Assembly: GCA_016839445.1 (NCBI GenBank)
Contig: JAEOUG010000102.1
Span: 1 to 32,736, forward strand
Reading direction: 5' to 3'
DNA length: 32,736 nucleotides
DNA from: Candidatus Thorarchaeota archaeon
GTDB taxonomy: Archaea; Asgardarchaeota; Thorarchaeia; Thorarchaeales; Thorarchaeaceae
Shown: positions 17,630 through 25,865 of the stretch, piece by piece
Layout: every line of letters starts with the position of its first letter
How positions within the stretch are numbered: position 1 is the first letter of the stretch
The notes under the pieces: model-generated
Seen by the model: only the letters and a program-made list of their open reading frames with translations
The model's database searches: none
Told to the model about the DNA's origin: nothing
Position numbers and translations under genes: made by a program

Positions 17630-18274
17630 ATGTCAACGTTCGAGCAGGAATGGGTTTCGCCAATCCTTGAGGTCTACAAGAAGAGGAAGATCACCGAGGA
17701 GTACTCGGTCATCCTTGGACTCAACCCAGTTGGACAAGCTCTCTGCAGACATCTCTACGAGAGGAATGACTTCGAAACGGTCCTTCTCTTCAACTCACCG
17801 GCGTTCTCGTCTTGGAGTCGCTATCCAGCAGACCTGAAGCCACCGGTGGTGCCTGTTCATGGAATGGTTGCTGACGAACTGATGCTCGTGTTCGGGGACA
17901 TAATCATCAAAGAGCATGACTGGATGACGGACCTCCTGTTCTACATCAGAGGCAACGTTCCAACGAGATTCGTCATATCGCTGATGACCCATGACGGACT
18001 AACATGTGCACAGGTCACGTCCAAGAAGGGGGAGCGACTCTTGAGGAGGATGGACGTGCCGCTGGGAAGAGCTGATTTCTACGACTCTGTTTCCGCCCCT
18101 CTCATCAGCGCGGGAACAGCCGCGGGGCTTGACGTCGTGATTCTGTTCCTGGAATCCATTTCTGATGAGGTTCTCCTGCAGATTGACGACGAAACTGTCA
18201 CAAGAGGCGAGGTAGAAGCAGGACTGTCCCTGATTCTGAGAGGACTCAATCTGGAAGTATTTAATACGGACTAG
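17630..18274 (+). CDS. Proteasome assembly chaperone 2 (PAC2)-like family protein
   Basis: ATG at 17630 with SD gaggag; YSVILGLNPVGQALCRHLYERNDFETVLLFNSPAF...APLISAGTAAGLDVVILFLESISDEV resembles PAC2-family architecture; the match is weak by eye. Confidence 0.5.
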   Translation: MSTFEQEWVSPILEVYKKRKITEEYSVILGLNPVGQALCRHLYERNDFETVLLFNSPAFSSWSRYPADLKPPVVPVHGMVADELMLVFGDIIIKEHDWMTDLLFYIRGNVPTRFVISLMTHDGLTCAQVTSKKGERLLRRMDVPLGRADFYDSVSAPLISAGTAAGLDVVILFLESISDEVLLQIDDETVTRGEVEAGLSLILRGLNLEVFNTD

Positions 18275-18987
18275 GTGTCATCGCTCGTTCGCCCGTATCC
18301 TGTTCGCGTTCTCCCACCGAAGGCCTCGTAACGTTCGTCAGGGCTCCTATCAGACAGACGCTCGTCACAGTCGTAGCACATCAGGGCTTTGGTTTCTCGA
18401 ACGTTAACGATGTTGCCACACGAAATGCACGTCCAGAGGCCACCCTGCAACAGCTTCGTCTTCCTGAAAACCGCACGTGCCATGTCCTTTAGAGATTCAG
18501 GGCAGCCCTCGGCAACTCCAACTACGCCCTGTTCGGACCACTCGCAAATCACTGACACCAGAGTCGTCATCAGCTCAATGATGCGAGTTGTTCTATCTTC
18601 GATCTCGCGTGAAGACTCTGACTTCGTGTCGCGATGCGCATCAGGCAGTCCTGAGAGCAACTCGATGAAGGCAAAGAACGCGGGGGCGGGGAAATTGTCA
18701 GGTGCTCGAGCTTCTACCATTTGACCCAGGACAGCAGAGATCATCAACGTCTGCGTGTAGTCTTCCTGGAGTATTCTCTCAGCCTCGACAAGTATCTTGT
18801 CCACTCGAATGCTGTACTTCTCGGGAGGCAGGCCCCGGCTCTCTGCAATCTCTCTGACGGCGCTGAGAAGGCCTTTTCCTTTACTCATCATACGATTGAC
18901 ACGACGAGCTACCGAGCCGTATGGAAGGCCAGCGTCGGTTGCCAACTCCTGAAGAAGCTCTCTGGCGGTCACACTCAATAGCAGCAC
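18271..18987 (-). CDS. Uncharacterised protein with C-terminal zinc ribbon and possible N-terminal HTH
   Basis: LLQELATDAGLPYGSVARRVNRMM (HTH-like) and CISCGNIVNVRETKALMCYDCDERL (CxxC...CxxC). Confidence 0.65.
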   Translation of the reverse strand: MLLLSVTARELLQELATDAGLPYGSVARRVNRMMSKGKGLLSAVREIAESRGLPPEKYSIRVDKILVEAERILQEDYTQTLMISAVLGQMVEARAPDNFPAPAFFAFIELLSGLPDAHRDTKSESSREIEDRTTRIIELMTTLVSVICEWSEQGVVGVAEGCPESLKDMARAVFRKTKLLQGGLWTCISCGNIVNVRETKALMCYDCDERLSDRSPDERYEAFGGRTRTGYGRTSDDT

Positions 18988-19101
18988 GTACCTCTCGCAG
19001 GGACTACTGAAGGCAGGACTCTGATTTTAGGTTACCGACCCGTGTGTCTGTGGGGCAATCTCTATAAGGAGGGGGCATCGGGCCAGACTTGGCGGCTGGC
19101 G

Positions 19102-20088
19102 ATGAAAGACTGTGATATTCTCTTGGCGAGCGGTGCCGAACACCTCAAACCTAGGTTCCAGGAGCTAGGCTATCGCGTTTTCACTTCCGGGCTCAACTAT
19201 GACAGCAAGCGGCTGTTCCCGAATGCCGACATCTACGCAAAGATAGAAGAGATTGAGAAACTCGCGAACAGGAGAGTAATCGTGGTTCAGAGCTGCACAG
19301 GGTCAGGTCCAGCTGAGAATGAAGACTACACCACATCAGATCGCGTTGTAGAGTTGCTGCTGCTTCTAGACCTTCTAGCAAGACCAATGAAGGCAAAGGA
19401 AGTGGGCCACAAGCAGTACTCTGTCACTCAACTTGCGCCACCATCAAAAGTCGAGGTGGTATTGACATTCCAGCCGTTTGCCCTCCAAGACAAGGTGTTC
19501 AAGACCGGCGAAGCCGTATCAGGAAGATGGGCTATCGAAGCAATAGCCCAGGCCTGTAACCGAGTGTTTGTTGTCAATCCTCATGCGCCGGACAGCCTCG
19601 AGTGGGTGAGTAGTCTATCTGACAGAGGGCTGTACCAAGTGATCGATGTTATCCCGGACCTTGTGGCATTCGCAGAGGAACGTTTCGGTTTCCAAGATGC
19701 CGTGATCGTGGCACCTGACGAGGGTGCCCAGGAGAGATACAAGTGTGATGGATTTGGTAAGAAGCGATCCAACTCCTATGTTGTGTCAATCCACGGCGAA
19801 CTAGACGTCAAGGGAAGACATGTAGTACTCATTGACGACCTCACCAAGAGCGGCAGTACTCTCCTGCGAGCAGCCGAAAGACTGAGGGAACAAGGCGCAG
19901 TGGATGTGATCATGGCAGTCGCTCACGTACTCCCAATCGTGGGCAAAGGAGAGGTACTGCTTGAGGCCTTGATCGAGAAGAGCAGTGGCAAGATAGTAAC
20001 AACCAACACTATCTACACGAACACGTTCTGCCACAAGAACGAGCACTTGACCTATGACGTAGTCGATGCGATAGTCAAGAACATCTAG
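19102..20088 (+). CDS. prs: Ribose-phosphate pyrophosphokinase (PRPP synthetase)-like protein
   Basis: VVQSCTGSGPAENEDYTTSDRVVELLLLLDLLA, APDEGAQERYK, and the PRPP-binding motif KGRHVVLIDDLTKSGSTL. Probable ATG (MKDCDILLASG) at 19102. Confidence 0.83.
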   Translation: MKDCDILLASGAEHLKPRFQELGYRVFTSGLNYDSKRLFPNADIYAKIEEIEKLANRRVIVVQSCTGSGPAENEDYTTSDRVVELLLLLDLLARPMKAKEVGHKQYSVTQLAPPSKVEVVLTFQPFALQDKVFKTGEAVSGRWAIEAIAQACNRVFVVNPHAPDSLEWVSSLSDRGLYQVIDVIPDLVAFAEERFGFQDAVIVAPDEGAQERYKCDGFGKKRSNSYVVSIHGELDVKGRHVVLIDDLTKSGSTLLRAAERLREQGAVDVIMAVAHVLPIVGKGEVLLEALIEKSSGKIVTTNTIYTNTFCHKNEHLTYDVVDAIVKNI

Positions 20089-20318
20089 TCAAGGTGATTC
20101 TGGGCCGCTTCCCTTGCGGACCACGCCTTACCACTTGAGCGTTCCACTAAGCCTCTCTTCTCAAGGTCATTCAACGCCTGAATGACAGCGTTCTGGTCAC
20201 ACTCAACGTGCTTGCCTTTGAGCATGGCTGTTATGGCGGCTGGCCTATGGGTGTCATTGATAATCAGCGCTAGAATATCACGCTGCAGTTGTGTAACCTC
20301 TTCACTCATTTCAAACAC
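20085..20318 (-). CDS. Small winged-helix HTH protein
   Basis: VTQLQRDILALIINDTHRPAAITAMLKGKHVECDQNAVIQALNDLEKRGLVERSSGKAWSA: helix-turn-helix plus a wing-like ending. Confidence 0.7.
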   Translation of the reverse strand: MFEMSEEVTQLQRDILALIINDTHRPAAITAMLKGKHVECDQNAVIQALNDLEKRGLVERSSGKAWSAREAAQNHLD

Positions 20319-20412
20319 TGGATTCGCGGCTCTCAGGATTCTTTTAAGGCTATTGACACATCACATCCGAAACCCTTTTGTCTTGCCTCAAAGGCTGCCG
20401 GAAGGCCTAGCA

Positions 20413-21147
20413 ATGTCAGACGGGAAAGAATACCACATTGGAATCGCAAAAGGAGAAATTCCTGAGCTTGTTCTCTTGCCAGGTGATCCTGAGAGAGCCA
20501 AGACGATTGCAGAAAAGTTCTTCGACAACCCTGAAGAGATAGCAAAAAGAAGGGAGTATTGGAGCTACAGAGGCACATGGAATGGAGTCCCCGTGGCTGT
20601 GTGCTCGACTGGCATAGGCTGCCCATCTGCGGCCATAGCGATCGAGGAACTTGTCAAGGTTGGTTGTACGAAGTTTATCAGAGTAGGTACTTGCGGCGCG
20701 ATTAGCAGGAAAGTCAAGACGCACGACCTAGTGGTCTTCACTGGGTCTGTTAGAGATGAGGGGACTTCACGCCAGTACGTTCCGATTGAGTTCCCTGCCG
20801 TAGCAGACCCCGAGATTGTGCAATCCCTTGGACGTGCAGCAGACTCTCGGGGATTGCGGTATCATGTAGGCATCGGCCACTCTAAGGACTCGTTCTACAG
20901 CGAGTATCCCTCCTACGTCGCAAACCCAGAAGAGATGGAAAGGAAGTGGGATGCCATGCGAAGAGCGGGCGTGCTGGCGACAGAGATGGAGGCGGCCGCA
21001 CTCTTTGTGATCGGCCAACTTAGGTCGGTGAAGGTTGGCACGGTCTGCATAGCCGTTGGCGAGAATGTGGAAGAAGAGGCCAAGATTGTGGGGAAGCCTC
21101 CGCTGGATGACCTCGTCGCTGTGGCTCTTGATGCACTGACTTCATAG
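20413..21147 (+). CDS. udp: Uridine phosphorylase / PNP-UDP family nucleoside phosphorylase
   Basis: MSDGKEYHIGIAKGEIPELVLLPGDPERAKTIAEKF, STGIGCPSAAIAIEELVKVG, RVGTCGAI, ATEMEAAALFVIG. Starts internally to the track ORF. Confidence 0.92.
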   Translation: MSDGKEYHIGIAKGEIPELVLLPGDPERAKTIAEKFFDNPEEIAKRREYWSYRGTWNGVPVAVCSTGIGCPSAAIAIEELVKVGCTKFIRVGTCGAISRKVKTHDLVVFTGSVRDEGTSRQYVPIEFPAVADPEIVQSLGRAADSRGLRYHVGIGHSKDSFYSEYPSYVANPEEMERKWDAMRRAGVLATEMEAAALFVIGQLRSVKVGTVCIAVGENVEEEAKIVGKPPLDDLVAVALDALTS

Positions 21148-21151
21148 CCGC

Positions 21152-21931
21152 CTATATGTCACTAAACCAGAGCTTCTTCTGGGCTGCTATGAGCAGACTC
21201 TCCGCGGCTCTCTTGTCCATACCTGCGATGCTCGCCAGCTGTTCAGGGCTGGTCCCAACGAAATCAGTCGTCGTAGCTATTCCCGAATTGAGTACAAGAT
21301 TGATGACTGGTTCAGGAGTGTCGAGTTCAACGAGTAGGTCTCGCAAACTGGCAACCGTATCCGCACTGGCCTTTGGTGCCTCGACACCAGGCATCTCAGA
21401 TCCGAGTTCATCGTCTGAGTCCTCCGTCGACTCCTTCAACGCTGCGAGCTCGGGCATCTCGCCTGCCGCTCCGTACTTGCGTATGAATGATGGCCTGAGG
21501 AGAAATACACCCAGAATGGCCGAAGCTGCCAGGAGGGGAATCAGTAACACATTGCTGATGTCAATGCCGATGATAGCTCCTCCAGGACCGAATCCCACCA
21601 AGGCAGAGACTGTGTCCTGGGTGAACAAGAATGTGAAGGATGTGCCTGAGAGGTCCGTGAACAGAATCAACCAGATTGGTGTGAAGATACCCAGACTCCC
21701 AGCCTCATAGATGAAGAACTCCCGAAACACCTGCCTTCTAACGAAGTATACGACCAGAGGCGGGGCTACCACGAGACCAACAGATATGACGAACCAGATT
21801 ACGTAGACATTCCAGAGAGCAGCCAACAGGACTGCATCTGCGCCGTGACGGGCGATTTTGATTATCATTGCTCCCAGGAATATGACCCCTGAGAGGATAG
21901 CACCTACAAGCACGCCATGAGCGTATCTCAT
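21152..21931 (-). CDS. Membrane protein (about 4 TM) with a C-terminal helix-hairpin-helix/SAM-like domain
   Basis: TM segments (VGAILSGVIFLGAMIIKIA, VYVIWFVISVGLVVAPPLVVYFV, etc.); C-terminus LLVELDTPEPVINLVLNSGIATTTDFVGTSPEQLASIAGMDKRAAESLLIAAQKKL is HhH-like. Confidence 0.72.
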   Translation of the reverse strand: MRYAHGVLVGAILSGVIFLGAMIIKIARHGADAVLLAALWNVYVIWFVISVGLVVAPPLVVYFVRRQVFREFFIYEAGSLGIFTPIWLILFTDLSGTSFTFLFTQDTVSALVGFGPGGAIIGIDISNVLLIPLLAASAILGVFLLRPSFIRKYGAAGEMPELAALKESTEDSDDELGSEMPGVEAPKASADTVASLRDLLVELDTPEPVINLVLNSGIATTTDFVGTSPEQLASIAGMDKRAAESLLIAAQKKLWFSDI

Positions 21932-22092
21932 GGGACTAACTCACCTCGCAATGGTTGTAGAATGCTTGAGAATCTTTTAGGTGTTGTGAGGGTTAATCCA
22001 GCAGGACTGCTGAGATGATCAGTGTATGTGGGATTATGCACAGAAGCGACGAAATGCTAGGAAAACGCGCTCTGATGGCCCCTCTTGACAAG

Positions 22093-22102
22093 CCTTATAA
22101 GG
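22093..22102 (+). promoter_or_regulatory. Candidate TATA box (palindromic CCTTATAAGG) upstream of the mini-histone gene
   Basis: About 45 nt before the start codon, with SD ggaggagtga at 22131-22140. Confidence 0.5.
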
Positions 22103-22147
22103 CTCCTAGACGCCATCTAGAGCACTCTTTGGAGGAGTGATTTGAGA

Positions 22148-22318
22148 ATGAGTTTTACTGTAAAGAAAGCAGTACAAGACTACGCAAAGAAGAAGAACCT
22201 ACAGGTTGCGGGCGACTTCTACGGTGCCCTTGACAAGCACATTGAGAAGATGCTTGACTCTGCTGCCAAGAGATGCGGCGAGAACAAGCGCAAGACTCTC
22301 AAGCCATACGATCTGTAA
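22148..22318 (+). CDS. Small (56 aa) histone-fold protein (DUF1931-like)
   Basis: Translated directly: MSFTVKKAVQDYAKKKNLQVAGDFYGALDKHIEKMLDSAAKRCGENKRKTLKPYDL*. The A..A..R...N.RKTLKP.DL ending is a histone-fold signature. SD GGAGG upstream; an in-frame TTG at 22142 is an alternative start. Below the ORF-track length cutoff. Confidence 0.82.
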   Translation: MSFTVKKAVQDYAKKKNLQVAGDFYGALDKHIEKMLDSAAKRCGENKRKTLKPYDL

Positions 22319-22431
22319 ATCAATCTGATGCCGGGAGTGGGAGCACAGGCGGTGCTTCCACTATTCTCTTTTTCATAACGTCACTCTTATCAGGTCCGAG
22401 TAGTCCCCCTCGTGACAAGGAGAAGTCTTCA

Positions 22432-23220
22432 TTGTACAGAGTATGCCTCACCAACGACGACGGACCTCTGAGTGACAACCTGCTTAGATTGGCAGATGCC
22501 CTCAAGGACAAGGTTGAGCTCTTTGTCGTCGTGCCAGACGGACAACGTAGTGCCTCAGGGAAAGCATTGACTCTCAAGAGACCTATCAGACTGACTGAGA
22601 AACACGAGAAGAGGGGTTACAGCTTCGTGAGTCATGATGGGGTGCCGGCGGATTCCGTCATCCTTGCTCAGTGGTTCTACAAGGATCTAGACCTAGTAGT
22701 GTCCGGCGTAAACACTGGGGCAAATGTAGGCTATCAGAGCATTCTCACTAGTGGTACTGTTGGGGCCGCATTGGAGGCCGCCCTGAGGGGCATCCCTGCT
22801 ATCGCAATCTCTCAGGAAGCTCGACCTGAGGAGTGGTTCAACTCCACCGGTGGCAAGCGTTGCTTCGAGATGGTGTGCCAGACATCAACCAAACTCATAA
22901 TGGACATACTTGAGAAAGGCATGCCGAAAGGTATTGACCTCCTGAACCTCAACTTCCCTCACGAGCCGACCGAAGACACCAAGATTGTGGTGACAAAGCC
23001 AACCAAGATTCGGATGCACAATGAAGTGGAGGAGCGGCTCGACCCGAACAAGATGCCATACTACTGGTACCTGGGTCTCGAGAGACCACCCATGGCAGGA
23101 ACAGATGCACACGAGGTCCTCGTGAATAACAACATATCACTTACTCCACTCGTGCTAGATTGGGTTAACGATGTCGAGATAGAGAATCTTCGCGATTACA
23201 TCTCTCCTAGAGACGCTTGA
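22432..23220 (+). CDS. surE: 5'/3'-nucleotidase SurE
   Basis: LYRVCLTNDDGPLSDNLLRLADAL, VVVPDGQRSASGKALTLKRPIRL, DGVPADSV, DLVVSGVNTGANVGYQSILTSGTVGAALEAALRGIPAIAIS. TTG start at 22432 with SD aaggag preferred over the track start. Confidence 0.93.
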   Translation: MYRVCLTNDDGPLSDNLLRLADALKDKVELFVVVPDGQRSASGKALTLKRPIRLTEKHEKRGYSFVSHDGVPADSVILAQWFYKDLDLVVSGVNTGANVGYQSILTSGTVGAALEAALRGIPAIAISQEARPEEWFNSTGGKRCFEMVCQTSTKLIMDILEKGMPKGIDLLNLNFPHEPTEDTKIVVTKPTKIRMHNEVEERLDPNKMPYYWYLGLERPPMAGTDAHEVLVNNNISLTPLVLDWVNDVEIENLRDYISPRDA

Positions 23221-24208
23221 CTCGCTCGAGGGCGGCCCAAAGGGCGTCGGTGGCGGGCCTCTGAATTCTCGAGCCATTGTATGTTTCTCTGACGCTGGGA
23301 TCGCTTGTAGTTTCTCCGATGACAGCAGCTTCGATTCCTTCCTTCTCTATCGCCCTTATCACATCTTCAGAGTTGCTGCTCTTGCACGTCAGAATCATAC
23401 ATCCGCTGCTGATGAGTTCCATCGGGTCGATGGCGAGAGTTTCGCAGATGCGTGATGTGGACTCATCTGTCTTTATCGCTGCCACATCTATTCGGAAGCC
23501 AACTCCGCTGGCGTCGCAAATCTCGTGGAGACCATTTGAGACCCCTCCCTCTGTAGGGTCGTGCATCGCGGTGACATGTCCGGTTCGGAATGCAGCAAGA
23601 CCGTCCTTGACCACGCTAATCCTGTTTCGGAGAGAGATCGCCTGGTCAACAATACGCTGGCCAAGCAGGGCCGTCAGCTTCTCACGGCCCTCAGAGGCAA
23701 GAATAGCGGTTCCCTCAGGGGCTGCACACTTCGTCAGAACGATAGCATCGCCAGGCTTCGCTCCACTGGATGTGACGAACTGGCCATCTTCTGCGACTCC
23801 CAACATGAAGCCGGCGGCAATTGGCCTGTCAATTCCCGGGGTTATCTCTGAATGACCACCCACAACTGCAATATCGAGCGAACTGGCAGCCTTGTGAACC
23901 TGATCAACAATGTGCTCAATCTGCTCCTCTGTACAGCCAACGGGCAGCATGAGCGATGCCAGGAACCATCTTGGTGCCACGCCAAAAGTGGCAATGTCAT
24001 TGGCATTGACGTGCACAACTAGCCAACCCAGATCTTCGATAGAGCCTGTGATAGGATCAGTTGCAGCTATGATCACCTTTTGCCCGACCTTCAGTACAGA
24101 CGCGTCCTGCCCCAGGCCAGGGCCTAGGATGACATCCGGGTCGGAGTGTCCAAGATGCTTGAAGATGATGTTGCTAAGAATGTCCGGCGGAACCTTTCCT
24201 GGTTGCAT
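23207..24208 (-). CDS. AIR-synthase / HypE-like family protein
   Basis: MQPGKVPPDILSNIIFKHLGHSDPDVILGPGLGQDASVLKVGQKVIIAATDPITGSIEDLGWLVVHVNANDIATFGVAPRWFL, VVGGHSEITPG, MHDPTEGGVSNGLHEICDASGVG. Confidence 0.88.
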   Translation of the reverse strand: MQPGKVPPDILSNIIFKHLGHSDPDVILGPGLGQDASVLKVGQKVIIAATDPITGSIEDLGWLVVHVNANDIATFGVAPRWFLASLMLPVGCTEEQIEHIVDQVHKAASSLDIAVVGGHSEITPGIDRPIAAGFMLGVAEDGQFVTSSGAKPGDAIVLTKCAAPEGTAILASEGREKLTALLGQRIVDQAISLRNRISVVKDGLAAFRTGHVTAMHDPTEGGVSNGLHEICDASGVGFRIDVAAIKTDESTSRICETLAIDPMELISSGCMILTCKSSNSEDVIRAIEKEGIEAAVIGETTSDPSVRETYNGSRIQRPATDALWAALERVKRL

Positions 24209-24386
24209 GAGTTGGACTCCTTCAGTAGGTGCGCACTCGCCCTGTGCCTTGTGCATGAAAAGCAGGTTCATTGAAACCCAGTTCAGGGCACTCCTTGCTC
24301 ACTATGACACGAGGCGACTCTCGGGCGATATGCGCAGCCCAACGAGAGAGTCCCCGCTAATAATCTAATCGAGATGGCAACTTCGT

Positions 24387-25865
24387 CTACGCAGGTAGGT
24401 ATGCTTCGACTTCTTTGAGGTCCTGCGTTCTTAGCCGGGACTTCGAACGGCTCTGGGAGAGTATTGCGCCTATGATGGAGCCCTCTGCCATCAGCTCTCG
24501 AGATAGATAGGCCCGGCCACCAGCTGCGCGGGCTATGAGATAGGCGCCGAAAGTCCGGCGGAACTCATCCACCGCCAAGATCGTCTCAATCGGGTCCTTG
24601 TATCCCTCCTTTCTGCCCCTGAGGAGGGCCGCCAACTCAAGCGCGTCGTGGTAGGGGCGCTTCAGGAAGCTGGACCATCTTCTTTGCTCCAAGTCGACAT
24701 TCACGCAAGCCAGCTGAACCTTCTGTTTCTTCAGCGTTCTTGCCGCCCTGACCAAGTCCTGTACAGGAGTGAATTGCGCATGGCCAGGACCAACAGACTG
24801 CGCAAGGGGGATGTTGGGAGAGAAGTCTGAGATAAGGATCACAAGAGCCTCGATATCCTCATTGCGCATCCGCTCTCTCCTGATGGTCTCCATAGCTTTC
24901 TTCAATGCATCTGCCAACGGTGTGAGCCCTGAGATCTTCAGACGACCGAGGGCGCGATACAGCTTGTTCCAATTAGTGGTTGGCGCCTGTACCTCCACAG
25001 CACCGCTGTCTTTGAACGCGATGATCCCGGTACGATCCTTGGAGCCCCTAGTCTCAGCCTCAAGACGCTCGATGAACTCCCTCACCTGCTCGATGCTACC
25101 CTTCATGGAAAGGCTCACGTCAATGACAAGCATGATAGTCAGGGGTGTTCGTCCAGTGAACACACTCTCACGGACATCTTCCTTCTTTATCGCAATCGGG
25201 AGCTCGCGTTCAATGCCAGACCTTGCGGCCGCTGCAATCACGGTCGATGGAATGTGGATGTTGGTAATCTCCCGGGAGGGAATTCGAGACCTCACAGGTC
25301 TTCCGTGCTTCATGGCATCAGAAGCCTTCAATGAGCCCGTTGCACGAGACCTCGTGCTCTTGTTGATCCATCCTCCAGATGACACTTTGGAACGAATCAT
25401 AGCCCGGCGCCTAAGCTTCTCAAGATCGAAGACCTCTTCGCCGGTGTCAATGTCAGGGGTCTTCAGGAAGAAGCCGTCGTCGAGGTCGTAGGGAGAGTCT
25501 CGAATCTCAGACTTCGATCCAGTGATGGCCGTCTTCTTCTGAGGTGCATATGGTCGTGTCGCCAAGCCCCACTCATCGCCAGGCTCCGGGTATCCCATTC
25601 CTGGCTCAACAGTGTCAATCCCTGCCGCAGGCCCACTCTTCCTTCTGGTCATCACTTCCAACCACTTCTTCGCCAGACGGTACATCAGAGGTGCGTAGAT
25701 TAGCACGTCTATGATTATGGCCGGCCATGGAGGGAACTCGAAGAGCTGTGCGCCAAATAGCCAGTTGACCGGACTCACGTAGAGCCACGGGAAGAAGGGT
25801 AGAATGACGAAGAGCATTACGGCGCAGATGGTCCCCTTGATGGGATCACCCTGGGGGTTTCTCAC
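24387..25865 (-). CDS. VWA (BchD C-terminal-like) protein with an N-terminal transmembrane region
   Basis: [23 protein letters not shown] (MIDAS DxSxS), [16 protein letters not shown] segments near the N-terminus; GTG start overlaps the BchI-like stop codon (GTGA). Confidence 0.9.
   Translation of the reverse strand: MRNPQGDPIKGTICAVMLFVILPFFPWLYVSPVNWLFGAQLFEFPPWPAIIIDVLIYAPLMYRLAKKWLEVMTRRKSGPAAGIDTVEPGMGYPEPGDEWGLATRPYAPQKKTAITGSKSEIRDSPYDLDDGFFLKTPDIDTGEEVFDLEKLRRRAMIRSKVSSGGWINKSTRSRATGSLKASDAMKHGRPVRSRIPSREITNIHIPSTVIAAAARSGIERELPIAIKKEDVRESVFTGRTPLTIMLVIDVSLSMKGSIEQVREFIERLEAETRGSKDRTGIIAFKDSGAVEVQAPTTNWNKLYRALGRLKISGLTPLADALKKAMETIRRERMRNEDIEALVILISDFSPNIPLAQSVGPGHAQFTPVQDLVRAARTLKKQKVQLACVNVDLEQRRWSSFLKRPYHDALELAALLRGRKEGYKDPIETILAVDEFRRTFGAYLIARAAGGRAYLSRELMAEGSIIGAILSQSRSKSRLRTQDLKEVEAYLPA

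Noticed and set aside
21932-22147. 216-nt intergenic gap considered as a tRNA/ncRNA site
   Set aside because: No tRNA cloverleaf or T-arm consensus seen by eye; it is explained as promoter/5' region of the mini-histone gene. An Infernal/tRNAscan run would be decisive.
24769-25491. 240-aa plus-strand ORF
   Set aside because: Antisense of the VWA gene, which has a clear MIDAS motif.
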